Positions 1 to 35,618 of a stretch of 64,000 nt of DNA are shown piece after piece (position 1 is the first letter of the stretch; each line of letters begins with the position of its first letter). Source of the stretch: Watersipora subatra (lineage: Eukaryota; Bryozoa; Gymnolaemata; Cheilostomatida; Watersiporidae); contig NC_088708.1 of assembly GCF_963576615.1 (NCBI RefSeq), positions 27,101,191-27,165,190 of the forward strand, in the 5' to 3' direction. A model generated the notes under the pieces. The model was not told the origin of the DNA. It saw only the letters and a list, made by a program, of their open reading frames with translations, and did no database searches. Made by a program: the position numbers and the translations under genes.

Positions 1-170
1 AATTCTCCCCACGTGTCAGTAAATTAGCGCTAGTGGAAACCGACGCTGAACGAAATAGCGAATACTGGCACAATTGGGAGTCGTTCAAGGAGTGTATGAA
101 GACTTAGAGATGCAGTGAATGGGACCCTGCTATAGCAATGGTCAGTTATGCGTGTCTAGTAAGTCGCCAT

Positions 171-23723
<23,553 letters not shown>

Positions 23724-24030
23724 AGTATGCTTACTCTTATCAACTAACGGCGTTAAAACCGGTTTGCTTGTCTGGCTTTGTGGCTGACTTTTTTTACCAA
23801 CACCACCGTCTCCACCAACGGCGGCACCTGTTTTTGCGGGTCTGCTGGGTATACGACCAATGGCGAAGCTTTGGGCTCCAATTTCTTGGAGCACTGCAGC
23901 ATTAATATTATTACAAACCACAGTTATACTTGCTACACGAACAACGACGATTGTGAGAGCATAATCGGAAACAATCCTTCTTCCGTGGATTCCACTTTTT
24001 CGTCAATTATTTGAGCCAAACATGGCGCAT
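23724..24030 (-). promoter_or_regulatory. USP7: USP7 5' leader / promoter-proximal region
   Basis: Upstream of the chosen ATG the frame stays open for about 90 codons to an in-frame TGA near 24007, but has no in-frame ATG. The encoded text is Gly/Ala/Lys/Gln-rich. A separate short open frame starts at ATGTTTGGC near 24020 and stops after six codons. The segment at 23770-23880 is locally G+C-rich, fitting a 5'UTR or first-exon region. The transcription start is not visible. Confidence 0.45.
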
Positions 24031-25350
24031 GCAACTACTAACAATCAGATAAAGCAATCGTTTTAATAAGTATGATTTGTATAAGTAGTATTTTTTAATA
24101 AACAATTCAGTTTAATTAATAATTTAATTTGCAAACCATTATATCTATACAAGCTGCAATAAAATCGAATTTTAAGATTGCGCTATACTTAGATTCTATC
24201 CTAAGATCAATAGCTCACCGGAAGTATTCCATTAGTTTTTACATTAGTAAAACTGATCTGTAAGTTACTAGAATCTGAATAACACCGTGTTAAAGCCTTT
24301 TAAGATATTTAGGCAGTATTAAAACGTTTATGAGATTTTTGCTCATATAGTTTATGCCCTCAAAATTTATTGTGTGAATGTTGCAAACTTCTTATGCATT
24401 GAACATACCTTTTACCTGTATTATAAATGGCCTTCATATGAGCCTGTCATTAGATGAACGTTAGCTTGAACAATTCTAACGCTTTCTTTCATAAAAGAAA
24501 TTTGTGAAATTTCAGTGTTTCAATAATATGTGTTGCCTAATTACATCATATTTGGACTATCTAAAACTTTTTTGTAATGGAAACAAGTTTCCAATTGTCT
24601 ATGTATGTCTATCATGAAACTAGATTCTAAAAGCTCGTTATATTTATGCTGAACTCCTGTTTACTAAAATATTGCAGCTCAGAGTTTTCCTTTTTTGCAA
24701 GCAAGTTATTTGGACCAGCAACCTATTTTTGTTGGTGTGTGGTTTATCTCTGTGGAATGTTATTTTAACTTTTTGTTTATTAGTCATTTGCTCTAATAAT
24801 AGAATTAATTGGAATTTATGAAAGCATTGTGATGTATTAAGATACGTAATGCTTAGTGCATGTTGTGAACAAGGAAAACTATATGTATGATACATATGTG
24901 GTTTATATTGAATGACGTGCATTACGCTTGAGTCCAACAAAATGGTAGTGAAAAGTTTTATCTATGATAAACTTATTAAATTTTGCTAAGAACTTTATTC
25001 TACAGCTGCCATATATTTAATGACTAATCAAAGCTCTGTCTTATACTGATGATGCATGAATTTATGGTTTCTATTTTTAGTTTGAGTATTTTTCAGTTTT
25101 GTATTTACCATTATATTTGTAGTCTTACATACCTTAATAGCTGTTCAAAAACATTCAAAAACAAGTTTATTTTATTGAATCAAGCTTGTATCTTGTCCAA
25201 CAATTACTGTGCAGCACTTTTTATCAATGTTCCAGATTAAAACTTCTCTGAGATTTTAAGAATTTTTAAATTTTAAATCTTTAAAAAATGAGAATTGTTG
25301 ATAAATTTCTTTGCAGCAGTTTTTAAGGACCACTTGCATGTTTATTAGTC
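24031..25350. other. Intergenic, nothing recognised
   Basis: AT-rich sequence upstream of USP7. I see no convincing exon, tandem repeat or element end. Confidence 0.5.
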
Positions 25351-27694
25351 TACATGTGTCAAACTCACGGCCCGCGGGCCAAATCCAGCCTGTCGTGTAA
25401 TTATATCCGTCCCGCATGATCGTTTTACATTATCGTTATATTTGGCCCATCGATATGCAGCAATACTGAACAGAGCTACAGATCTCATAATGCAACATAC
25501 TCATAATTTGCCGCCTTGCTATGCACTTCTCACATTAATCAAGTTTAGCTATTAAAAAATACTACAAAGATAGCCATTAGCCGAAGATACCCATCACCAT
25601 GTCGAAGAGAAAAAATGATTCTGAAAACAGCCATTAATAATCAATGGGAGGCTGAGTACATGTTCACTGACAATGTCGATAAACCCGTGTCTCATTTGTG
25701 GCTGTGATTGAAGAATTTAATCTAAGGCGGCAGTTTGAGACAAAAACATAAGGATAATCTGGAAGACCTGGATTCAGAGCAAAAGAAACATGAAGCAGAA
25801 GAATTAAAAAAGAATCTAACATTCCAGCACTTTTTCTACCAGTGCAAAATCAGAAAGTGAAGCTGTGGTGAAAGCAAGTTTTATCTTAGCAGAGATCACC
25901 AAATCAGCTCGGCCATTTATGGATGGAGAATTCTATGAAGAGCAGCGTGATAAAGGTGTTCGATGTGTTATGTCCAGACAAAAAAAGGTGCTGGCAAATA
26001 TAAGTCTGAGTGGAATATAGGGCTGGTCGAATCTATGAGATGGCCACTGATCTAAGAAAACAGTTGATTAAAAGAAGCAAAGACTATTGCCTACCTTCTT
26101 GCTGTGGACAAAAGTACTGACATGACTAATACTGCATTACTAGTTAGTGCATCCATGGATTGAACTCCAATTGGTTTGTAATGGAGAAAGTAATAGACAT
26201 TGAACCGATGTACAGGACAACGACTGGAAGACATTTTGGAAAACGTAAGTCAGTGTAACTGACATAAAACTGCCCTGGATCAAACTCATTGGGCTGACAA
26301 CTGATGGAGTACTGGCTATGTGCCGTACAAAAAGTGAACTGGTAGGAAGGATACGAGTGAAGATGCAGGAGGAGAACTGTACTGGTGAGTTACCAGCATA
26401 TCACTTCATCATATACCAGGAAGCACTATGTGGCGAAGTCCTGAAGATGGACCATGTAGTTAGCATTGTAATAGAAACCATTTACTTAACCATGCTAAAG
26501 GGTTAAATCACTGGCAGTTTCAGCTGTTTATGCAGGAAATATATTCAGAGTTTACTGACATTCTGTATCATCCAAAGTTCGTTGGTCAAGTCGAGGGAAA
26601 GTTATCAACAGGGTTTTTGAGCTAGGCTTTTGAAATCTCTTAGTTCATGGACAGTAAAAAAATACTCCACCATTTTAAGGTATGAAAAATAAAAGTGCGA
26701 GTTGGGTTTCTGACTGACATAATAGCTCATCGTGACGCCTTAATTCTGCAGCTCCAGGGACGTAACTGCATGATCACTGACATTTAGGTCGCAGCGAAGG
26801 TGCTTCAAGTGAAGCTGCTATTATGGGAAACACAAATGCAACAGTGCGACTTGCCTCACTTATTCTGTTGCCAAGTAATGTTGAACCAAGTCAGCACAAC
26901 TGTGTTTCCCAAGACGCACTTTGCCGACAAACTAAGCACACTACGTGCTGAGTTCGCATGGCGCTTTAGTGACCTTAAAGTTCAAAAAATTGAGTTGTTA
27001 CGCAACCCGTTTGATGTTGACATTGCGTCTGTCAGATTCAGATGGAACTGATTGAGCTGCAGCGTAATGAGATACTGAAGGCAGTGTATGACACTGCAAG
27101 GCCTGCACATTTCATTCACTCCATCTTTATATGCAATGCCTCAGCTCTGTCCGTCTTCACGCTGATTGAACCACGTGCATGTTTGGAAGCACATATCTGT
27201 GCGAGAAGCTCTTCTCAATGATGAAGATTAACAAAACAGCACACAGAACTTGTCTCACTGATGAGCACTTGCAGTCCGTCTTGAGAATCTCCACAACAGA
27301 AATTTACAGCAAACGCAAACATAGTTGTTGTTAAAAAAGTATGTTAAGGTATCTGGTCGTGATCAAAGCATATGATCATAACAGAGTCATGAGAGTAAAG
27401 AAAATTGATTGATTTAAATTATTATTGCTGAACAGCACAAATTTTATGTATATTTTTAGGTTTTGTAGCTTGTTCATATTTCTAACGTGTATAATTTTGA
27501 TTGGAGACATTTTTAAGGAGAGCAAAATATTAAATATAATTTAAGGTTTAGGTCGGTTTCAAAATAATATTCCTGTCTGTTTGTATTCATATTTATGTTC
27601 CAAAAAAATTTGGTTTTAGAGCTTAATGTTTATTCTGTTCAGCCGATGACTTAAATTGTATTTAATTTTGGTACAATTGAGTTTGACATACCTG
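25351..27694 (+). mobile_element. Decayed hAT transposon with GTF2IRD2-like transposase
   Basis: Ends are TACATGTGTCAAACTCA on the left and the inverted CAGGTATGTCAAACTCA on the right, followed inward by G+C-rich CACGGCCCGCGGGCC. Plus-strand fragments in order resemble the transposase related to vertebrate GTF2IRD2/ZBED9: AEITKSARPFMDGEF (from about 25890), TTDGVLAMCRTKSELVGRI (about 26297), YQEALCGEVLKMDHVVS (about 26410), KLSTLRAEFAWRF (about 26930), MELIELQRNE (about 27041) and a C-terminal INKTAHRTCLTDEHL with LRISTTE (about 27230-27300). Several frameshifts and stops separate them, so the gene is dead. No clear 8-bp target duplication remains. Confidence 0.85.
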
Positions 27695-30600
27695 AACATG
27701 TCATCATTAACCATGTGGTCTAAAATGTTTAGAATTATCGAATCGTTGAACAGCCAATTTTCAGAGTACCGGTAAACTATGAACAATCTCACGACCAAAA
27801 TTATATTATTTAAATCTTATTGAACAAACAATTTTTTTAGAAACTGAGGTATCTAATGTTCATCTGCCTTACCATCAATGTGGCTGACCAAAACTCACTG
27901 CAACTTGAATTCCTCAACTCTATAGACACAATTGTTGCAACTCTCATGCCATAAAGGCAGTGTTGGGCTGAGGTGGCAAAACATCAACATAATACAGAAA
28001 TATGGTTGTTCCATTCTTGTAAGCGTTACATGTTATTATTGTTATGTTACAGCGTTATGCAGTTATTATTTATGTAGTTTTATTTATATTTAGACATTAA
28101 TTAAAAATAGTTTTGTGACAAGATCTGTTATCAGGTCTTTAAGCAACCACCGAGATGTATCCATTATTGAACTTTCCATTGTTCTATCAGAATTATTCAT
28201 CAATACTATAAATAATGTTCGCTTGGTGTTATTGGATTTTTATCCTGTGAAGGAAGGTTTATTGACCATTATTTTTTACTGCAGGCGTTAGCATTGAGAA
28301 AAAAACACTTTTATCAAGATGCCTATTTTTATGTATTTTGCTGTGAAGTTGTTTGTGTGTGATATTTAACAGGGCATGAACATCAATGATGCAAATATCG
28401 TATAACTGCATCAAGGAAGCAATATGAATTGATTACTGAGTATGGTTTAGCAATGAGCATGTCACTGAAATCTTTGCCACTGTTGGTCAGTTAGACAATA
28501 ACACACAGCATAGGTAACTTTTAACCACTATTCAACAGTGCTTCATACTGTTCAACAACAGTGCCTCTAAAGTCTTCTGCTAATTCCAATCCGGACAAGA
28601 TATTGACCCCCCTATATGTTAAAAGCGTCAACATAAACAAGTGCAACCTGATTAACCAATCTGAGCTATTTAAACAGGCCGCAGAAATCGTCTAAACAAG
28701 TTGAGATATATTTAATGTAATGGTACTTGTTGTTTTATTGTAGTCCACTGCCATACTTCTGATAATCTCAAAAAATGAGAGATCAGCAAGCCATGCAGAG
28801 GGTTTGCGTTGCTTTTTGTGGTTCCTAATTGCTGGATTCTTCATTAATAAGCTCATTGTCTATTATTGCCCCAAGAGTATCACCAGCACCATTGTATATT
28901 ATCATTGGCCTCGTAAATATTCTCTGCGATCACTGGGTATATATTGACCACCTTGCTCTGATGCAACAATTGGTACATCCTTGCATTTTGGTGCCCTATT
29001 ACCCTTGTGTTAGGGACTAATGTGCTTTCTGATCATTCCATTGAATAAACATGTACCTGTTTATGGCTTCACATGTGGGTTTCTAGACCTGGTTTATAAG
29101 CGTTCAAGCTCAGAATTGCTAGGCTACTACCTGGGATGCCAATTATTTTATAAATAATCTTATCGGTGGAGGTAAGGGTTTGACAAACAGGAGTTGATCC
29201 ATCATTCTTGAGAGCAAAGTTATGCAATTACAGCATTTTCTGCATGGTACCATTGGAGGGGATCTGAATGTTTACCACATTCAGATTAGAATGGACACTT
29301 CACACAGCTGAAAAGGTCTTCAACATTCTATTTTGCTATTAACTTTTCTATCTTCCAACTTTGATAACGTGGTTCATTGTCAGTCAAAAATTCTAAAAAC
29401 TGCTATTCAAAATTGCTATGAAATGTGTGTTCCATCTCTCTCACCACATTTTCTGCTATCTCCTTTCCCAATCCTCGAAAAATATGAAATCTGTTAGGAC
29501 CACAGTCTATGATGGCTAGATAGGATGACTCATTAAATAAATTCCCATATGCAGCCGTTGTCTAACACTCAGGCCTGTATGACTCACGTTCATCCATGAT
29601 TAGGGATGCTCATTCATTCCTTCATATATGTGACACTCAGAGACAAGACTTCGAACATCTGTCTAACAAAACTTTCTTTATTTGTATTTTTACGCAAATT
29701 TGATGTCATGCAGGTCTCATACTTTTTTATAGAATAGGGTGAATTTGGATGTATTGCAGCAGTTCACACTCCAGACCTGATAGCCATTTGTTGTACCACT
29801 TGTGCGGCAGTAAGCACGAAGATCCTCTCTGACTTCACCAGTTTTGTTCAAATAGTAAAATCATACGGCTCAACATATTTGATCTTCCATGGATAAACAA
29901 CTCACCCAACTAATGCTTCCTTGAACTATTACTGTTTACACTGATTGAATTCTCTCCACCTACACAATTCTTGACACTTCTCACATTGCGATATATCTCC
30001 AATCATGTTTTTTGCACCAACCAAATGACCATTTCCGTCCTTGCTACAATTGCATATTTGCTTCCGTTTTTTCTCAGCCAATATCCATTCTCGACTGTTG
30101 TCCAACAATCTCTACGAATATATCTATTGCAAATTTATTACAATCACAACCGTTACCACCTTTCGCATAGTATATGCTTTTTCTTAGAATTATCCTCATC
30201 AATGTGAGCCTTCATATTATCTCGTTGATCGTAGGATAAGCTGATGAAAAGAGTGGGCTTATTCTAGTGACAACCATTGGTAGCTTTTTTCACAAAGCTC
30301 CAGTCATCCTTAACCTACAAATTGTCGGATAATGGCGAAAAAGCATTGTCACAATCAATTCATCTCTCTTAGCGCCCTGAATGCTGAAACTTCTGAATGC
30401 AGGATACTTCTTCATTATTAATAATGTTTTGCTGAGTGCATTGGGTTCTCTGTACAGACTTGTTTTACCTTCGTTTTTATTCCGCTCACGGTCAAGTGTT
30501 GCCAGAAAATCAGTATCGTCATTCTCTATCCTCTGCCCCATCGTATGCCTCTGTAGTTGTTATTCGCTCACACCCCCAATTCTAGAAACCCTTGAATGCT

Positions 30601-31097
30601 TTTCTCCAATCCACCAAAGCTTATAATAGCATTTATAATAATTTTTTTTAGAGATAAAGCTACAGTCTCACTCACTTCCCTATGGCAAGGATATCCAGTT
30701 TAACTATTCTGGGAATCTTAGTAAATTTTCCATCCCTCATCACAACAGTTACTTTTTTCCTCACATTGTTTTCCTAATAGTTCCAAAGCCTTAGTACTAA
30801 TCAGTTTGTTGAAATCCAGGACAAACTATTGATCTAAACTTGACACCATCAACTTTAAAATGGAAACGCCATGTCTACTGGCTTACTGGGTAAACTTAAC
30901 ACATCTTGGCAAGCGATGAGTGCAACATTACAAACAACATTTTTGTTCAATTTTATTGCGACACTGAATTGTCACATTTCTTTGATTTCTCACCTTCTGA
31001 ATGACCTGTCTCCTCACAGTTATAAAATTGCTTGCTAGCTTTGCTGTCACGATGGATGCCTGCAGAAATCATGGCTACATGTAGTTCATCCTAAGAT
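27695..31097. other. Intergenic, probable old mobile remnants
   Basis: No gene is supported. Short minus-strand open frames (for example 30290-30541) look like decayed coding sequence but match nothing I recognise. It may be the remainder of the piggyBac-like copy to the right. Confidence 0.4.
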
Positions 31098-31319
31098 TTA
31101 GGCATTGCAAGCGACTTGCGTACCACTCATACTAATCCCATAGCCTGGATATTTGCTGTCAACCAGTTGCATAGCCTTATCACAAGGTAGGCCTGCTTCA
31201 GATGTGTCTGGATTGGCTTTTGTTTGGCCCGTATATGTTAACAAGCCACCTACATCCGTCAAAACATGTAACTTTTTATCTAAAAGGAGCTTGAACCCAT
31301 AGAATGGTACTGGTTTTAT
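31098..31319 (-). pseudogene. piggyBac-like transposase fragment
   Basis: A 73-codon open stretch reads IKPVPFYGFKLL, then LLTYTGQTKANPD, then EAGLPCDKAMQLVD. This resembles the DDE_Tnp_1_7 block of piggyBac transposases (KPxxWGFK...YTGK...GLGxxVVxxLV). The DNFxTS block expected next is missing; a TAA follows and the downstream frame is broken. It lies 0.5 kb from a TTAA-flanked MITE. Confidence 0.5.
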
Positions 31320-31822
31320 TTTTCAAATCCTGCTTGAAAATACAGCTTTGGCATCATCAATTAGGTGTGAATAGACAGAAAAAAGCTGGACCTGACAAGC
31401 ACATTAACAACAGCTTCAACTCGTAGGAGTTTTTCAATCCAGTCAGTTAATTGATAATGTATGAAAACTTGACAAATATTATAGTAGACTTTTTCATGAA
31501 ATATTACACAACATTGCCTCAAATGTCATCTCAATCCCATCACACACAAGAGACTGAACTATAGTACGTGGGAAAAATGAACACCTGATTAACCCAACCA
31601 GATAATGTAAACATAATACTAAGAAACATGTAAGCAATACGATACATACTTGATGTAGACATATGTTCAGTTATTATCCACTGTTATGACTGTCAGTACA
31701 AGCAAATTGCACCTCACTAAGCATGATGGCTGTCTCTTTTATAACTATGTAAATTTATGATTGATAGTTTTAGTTTGTGATAACCTAAAAAGTAACAAGT
31801 AAACTTTTGGAGCAACGCTTAA

Positions 31823-32699
31823 AGCTTGACTTGCAACAAAATTCACATTACAGTTATTTGATATCAAAAAATTCACCAGGTCTTACTCTGCTGTGTTGTA
31901 GGTGCCAAATATGTGGGAATGTGAATACAAGCTCTTAAAGGCTAAAAAACGAACAGTTAATCACAGTCACACGAGACCGCCATAGTTTGGATTCCCTTTC
32001 CAAAACGGCTCAAATGTGACGTAGTTGTGGTAGATGGTTTCTGTTTACACTTTCATGCAACCTTATTCGTCGAAATATTTTCACAAATATACTTCACGCA
32101 TTCAATAGAACCATGTCTATTGTTCTTACGCGTCTGTTTTATCATCATTGTAATGCTGTCACTTTTAGCAGTGATATCTTATAACTTACTGTAAAAATTC
32201 ATTTAACTTTTTAACCTTACCTCGAAGGAGTACATATCATTGTCTAATAATCATGACGAGCCTGTTGGTCACCTGTGATAATCGAAAAGTGCTACAAAAA
32301 TTATATGCGAAGTATTGGGTCACATGATTAGATTACAACTTGCCGATTAGACCAGGCCGAAACAAAACTGTAAAGTAGCGAGCATCTATATTTGATACGG
32401 GGTCTTCGGTTAAACCCGAAGTGTTTGTCATAAACTAGTGCTACAATAAGTTTATATTGAGCTTTTTATTGGCCTTTCAATTCACGTGAGAACATCACGT
32501 GGCAAGCGAATAGCCAAACTATCATGACTACGTCAAAAAAATAAATAGATTCCAATCTACGGCGGCTTTTCGTTTTTGAGCTTTTAAGAGCTTGTAATCA
32601 CTTTTCTACACATTCGTCACCTACAACACAACAGAGTAAGACATGGTGAACCTTTTGATATCAAATAACTGTAATGTGAGTTTCGTTTGCAAGTCAACC
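31823..32699. mobile_element. 877-bp MITE with long inverted repeats and TTAA duplication, copy 1
   Basis: It starts AGCTTGACTTGCAACAAAAT after TTAA (31819-31822) and ends with the inverted complement before TTAA (32700-32703). The terminal inverted repeats run for well over 80 bp and continue imperfectly further in. It is nearly the same sequence as 58519-59394. No coding sequence is seen. It lies just upstream of HAPSTR1, so it may be part of that promoter region. Confidence 0.85.
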
Positions 32700-32703
32700 T
32701 TAA

Positions 32704-33034
32704 GCAAATATAATCATAATGATATGCATGTATGTAATTTGTTTATTAGGGATTCTCCTTGTTAGCCCAAATCTTGTAGTTACTCCTTATCACATTAATC
32801 GTTTTCAGTGCAAGCGAAATATTGTATTAATACGAGTGCGTAGTTGATTATGTATTCATGGTTTGCTGTGGACAAGACAATATAAATTAGAACTTGACTG
32901 CCATGGAAGGTTTAGCTTTAGGTTATTGCTGAGGAGTCAATTAAAATATGTTTCTGTGAATTTTGTAGTACAGCTCAGTAGTCGATTAGCAGAGTTGGTT
33001 TTCATGCTTGTTCTGAGAAGAGCAGGCTTTGACA
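32704..33034 (+). promoter_or_regulatory. HAPSTR1: HAPSTR1 5' leader region
   Basis: About 330 bp between the MITE and the HAPSTR1 start codon. No TATA box or initiator can be assigned with confidence, and a spliced 5'UTR cannot be excluded. Confidence 0.3.
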
Positions 33035-34978
33035 ATGGATGGAGAGTATGACCGTGACGCAGATTTACCTGACAACCCTTCATGGAGTAGAACTGCGTGG
33101 GAGGATCACTTGTTAGAAGACTTCACCGGTGAACGGGATGCACTTGATCAACAGTCAAAGTTTGAACAGGAAGCTGTTGCTCAGCAGCTTTGGCTGTCTT
33201 TTCAAAACTCTGCTTCAGCAGTAGCTAATCTTTACAAAGGTAGTCAATTGAGTAATATAATTATTAACAAGGTTACCTTAGCTGTTAATAGACTTTGAAA
33301 CAGCGAGCTCCCATTTTCATTGACGTCCAAATAAGGCGTTAGTATAGATGTTTTGTAAATACTCTTGTTTATTCACTGGTGAAGCGCAATAATTTTTAAA
33401 ATGAATGTTTTCTTTTATGCACAATCTGTCACTGGATGTATTTAAAAGTTAGTTCATAGGAATTGAAAGCAAGCTTATCAAACAAATAGCATTTATTTTT
33501 TCCTAAATGTAGGATGCTTGCAAGAAGACAATTGCTGGTCTCCCTTTCAAAATGCTGCTGGCGCTGTCACAGTATTATATAAAGGTATGCAGCCATTTAT
33601 TTATTTATCTAGATATAAGTTATTTCTGTTGTACATCTGTACTACGCCAACCTTCTAACCACTTTGTTGTACGTTTTATCGTTGACATTCTCTGGTAATT
33701 ATTAAATATTGAAATAATTGAAACTGAACATGTATTAGTTGACGCGCTGCGATTTATGCCAGAGACTGGTACACAAATTTATTTATTATTGTTTGACTTG
33801 ATATAGTTCCGCTATTCTGACCATTGTTACAACCTATTATCAACCAGCTAGTGTGAGACGTTAGGTAAGGTGAACCGTGTGAAGATGTTAATTTAGATGT
33901 TTGAAAGCCTTGCATACTGTTTTCTAGCGAAGACATTTGTTTATTGCTTACTCTTTTTTGAACTCAGATGCGATGGAAGTACAGAAGCGCAATTTTGAGC
34001 GCGGTGTTCAGTGTGGACATAACAAACGAATGCGAGACCTATTGACTTGGGTAAAAAAGAAGCGCAGACATATTCGTAGAGAAGAACTTATTGCTTTTAT
34101 CTGTGGCAAACCTCCTCCTGTTAGAACACAAAGGCATTCACCTCCGAGGTGTCGTCTAGGCTCTAGGTCACATTCAGATCGAAGTACTCCGAGGAGCCCT
34201 GTCCCACTTACAGAAAGTGAGCCAGATCTTACACCCTTTCAAAATGCTCTTGCTATACAAGGTTAGTTTTATTCCTCACACCCATCAGAAGCGTATGTAT
34301 TAGTATTCTACTAGCCATTTCATGCCATTCACATGTACATGTATATAAACCCTGTTTCAGTCACTTGTATTTTCACTGCATTTTGATGTTACACTGGATA
34401 TACTTGTAATTGAGGTTCATATCAAACTGTTCCATAGCTCTCAATGCTTACAGGTTGACAATTAGTGACAGGTTGCCAATTAGTGACATGTTGACAATTA
34501 GTGACATGTTGACAATTAGTGACATGTTGACAATTAGTGACAGTTTGACAATTAGTGACAGGTTGACAATTAGTGACAGGTTGACAATTAGTGACAGTTA
34601 AATTTCTCAGATTAACCTTGACAGTCGCCAACTAAAATATTAATCTGGTGCACAACTTTGAAAGCTTGATATGTATTTTCATTCTAATAAACCATGTTAC
34701 AAATGTTATATGTACTTTTGATTTTTTGTATCTATAGTTACTAATCCATTCAGCTTATTTGCTTTCTGTTCACATAAAATGAACTTTTCATAGGCTTGGA
34801 TGGTGCTATGTCAAGTGTGAGCATGGGTTATTCAGCAGCTGCAAAGACTAAATCTGATGAATTAAATGTACTGATCATGGACGGTCTGACAAGACATAAT
34901 GAGTCTAGGAAACGGTCTAGTGCCACTCTTGATGGAAGCAAAGACTCACCAAATAGAAAACGAAATCGATTTCTCTAA
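33035..34978 (+). CDS. HAPSTR1: HAPSTR1 (C16orf72) orthologue, stress-response partner of HUWE1
   Basis: Exons 33035-33239, 33513-33584, 33968-34261 and 34794-34978 join in phase (756 nt, 251 residues; human has 275). Hallmarks are two similar blocks, LWLSFQNSASAVANLYK (exon 1) and CWSPFQNAAGAVTVLYK (exon 2), then RGVQCGHNKRMRDLLTWVKK and IRREELIAFICGK (exon 3), and a basic end RKRNRFL (exon 4). Human HAPSTR1 is a mainly nuclear protein that binds the E3 ligase HUWE1 and tunes stress signalling; the same role here is inferred. The 5' acidic part is shorter and diverged. The start ATG opens exon 1 in the sequence TGACAATGG. Intron 3 holds an 18-bp tandem repeat. Confidence 0.95.
34450..34602. 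repeat. 18-bp minisatellite (HAPSTR1 intron 3)
   Basis: About nine tandem copies of an 18-bp unit, consensus GTTGACAATTAGTGACAT. Open frames on both strands are artefacts of the period. Confidence 0.9.
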
Positions 34979-35059
34979 TTAGTTGTCAAGTCACCATTGT
35001 TCTTGACATTTATATCAGCTTCTAGGGCAGAATACCCACGCTTCATCCATTGGTAATAG

Positions 35060-35065
35060 AATAAA
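35060..35065 (+). terminator. HAPSTR1: HAPSTR1 polyadenylation signal
   Basis: AATAAA 82 nt after the HAPSTR1 stop codon, in a T-rich setting. It is the first canonical signal downstream. Confidence 0.6.
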
Positions 35066-35424
35066 ATAATCTCATTGACTGGTTGTTTAAGATATTCTGC
35101 TGTTTGCGGTTGCTACAATCGCATTGCTCTGCACATGAGCGAGTTCTCATATACGACTGTGAAGTGTGGGTACTCTGTGTTGCTTAAAATTGTATTTTAG
35201 TATTATGTAAGTTCAAAGCAACTTTCGTGTAAAAAGATCTGTTATTAAAATGTTTCAGGGAGTTGTATTCTGGAATATAATGGTCGGTTTTACCAGTATA
35301 ACCAACTTGGTGAGATTGTCCTCTGGGCAGTGTTTCAACTGCTAGATTTATGATAACTCTAAACTACTATATATGAATGATAATTGCTAGATCGCTTTTG
35401 TTCTACTACTACAAACTCTATACT

Positions 35425-35430
35425 TGTTTA
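35425..35430 (-). terminator. Kinesin gene polyadenylation signal
   Basis: AATAAA on the minus strand, about 190 nt after the kinesin stop. Together with the HAPSTR1 signal it defines a tail-to-tail interval of about 360 bp. Confidence 0.55.
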
Positions 35431-35618
35431 TTCTATTAAAATTTAAATAAGGAATTATTACAATGATCATCCTAGTTTCCTAGAAGAATGATTGAAGTCC
35501 AGATAAAATTCAATTGATGAATTATACATTGCGTGCCATAAAATGGGTTACTATTTGTGAGCGAGCTTGCATAAACCTATGATACTGATAATACATATGA
35601 ATGATGAGCTTGTGTGAC

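Noticed and set aside
30290-30541. 83-codon minus-strand open frame as a gene
   Set aside because: No start context, no splice partners and no recognised domain; it lies in a stretch of probable mobile remnants.
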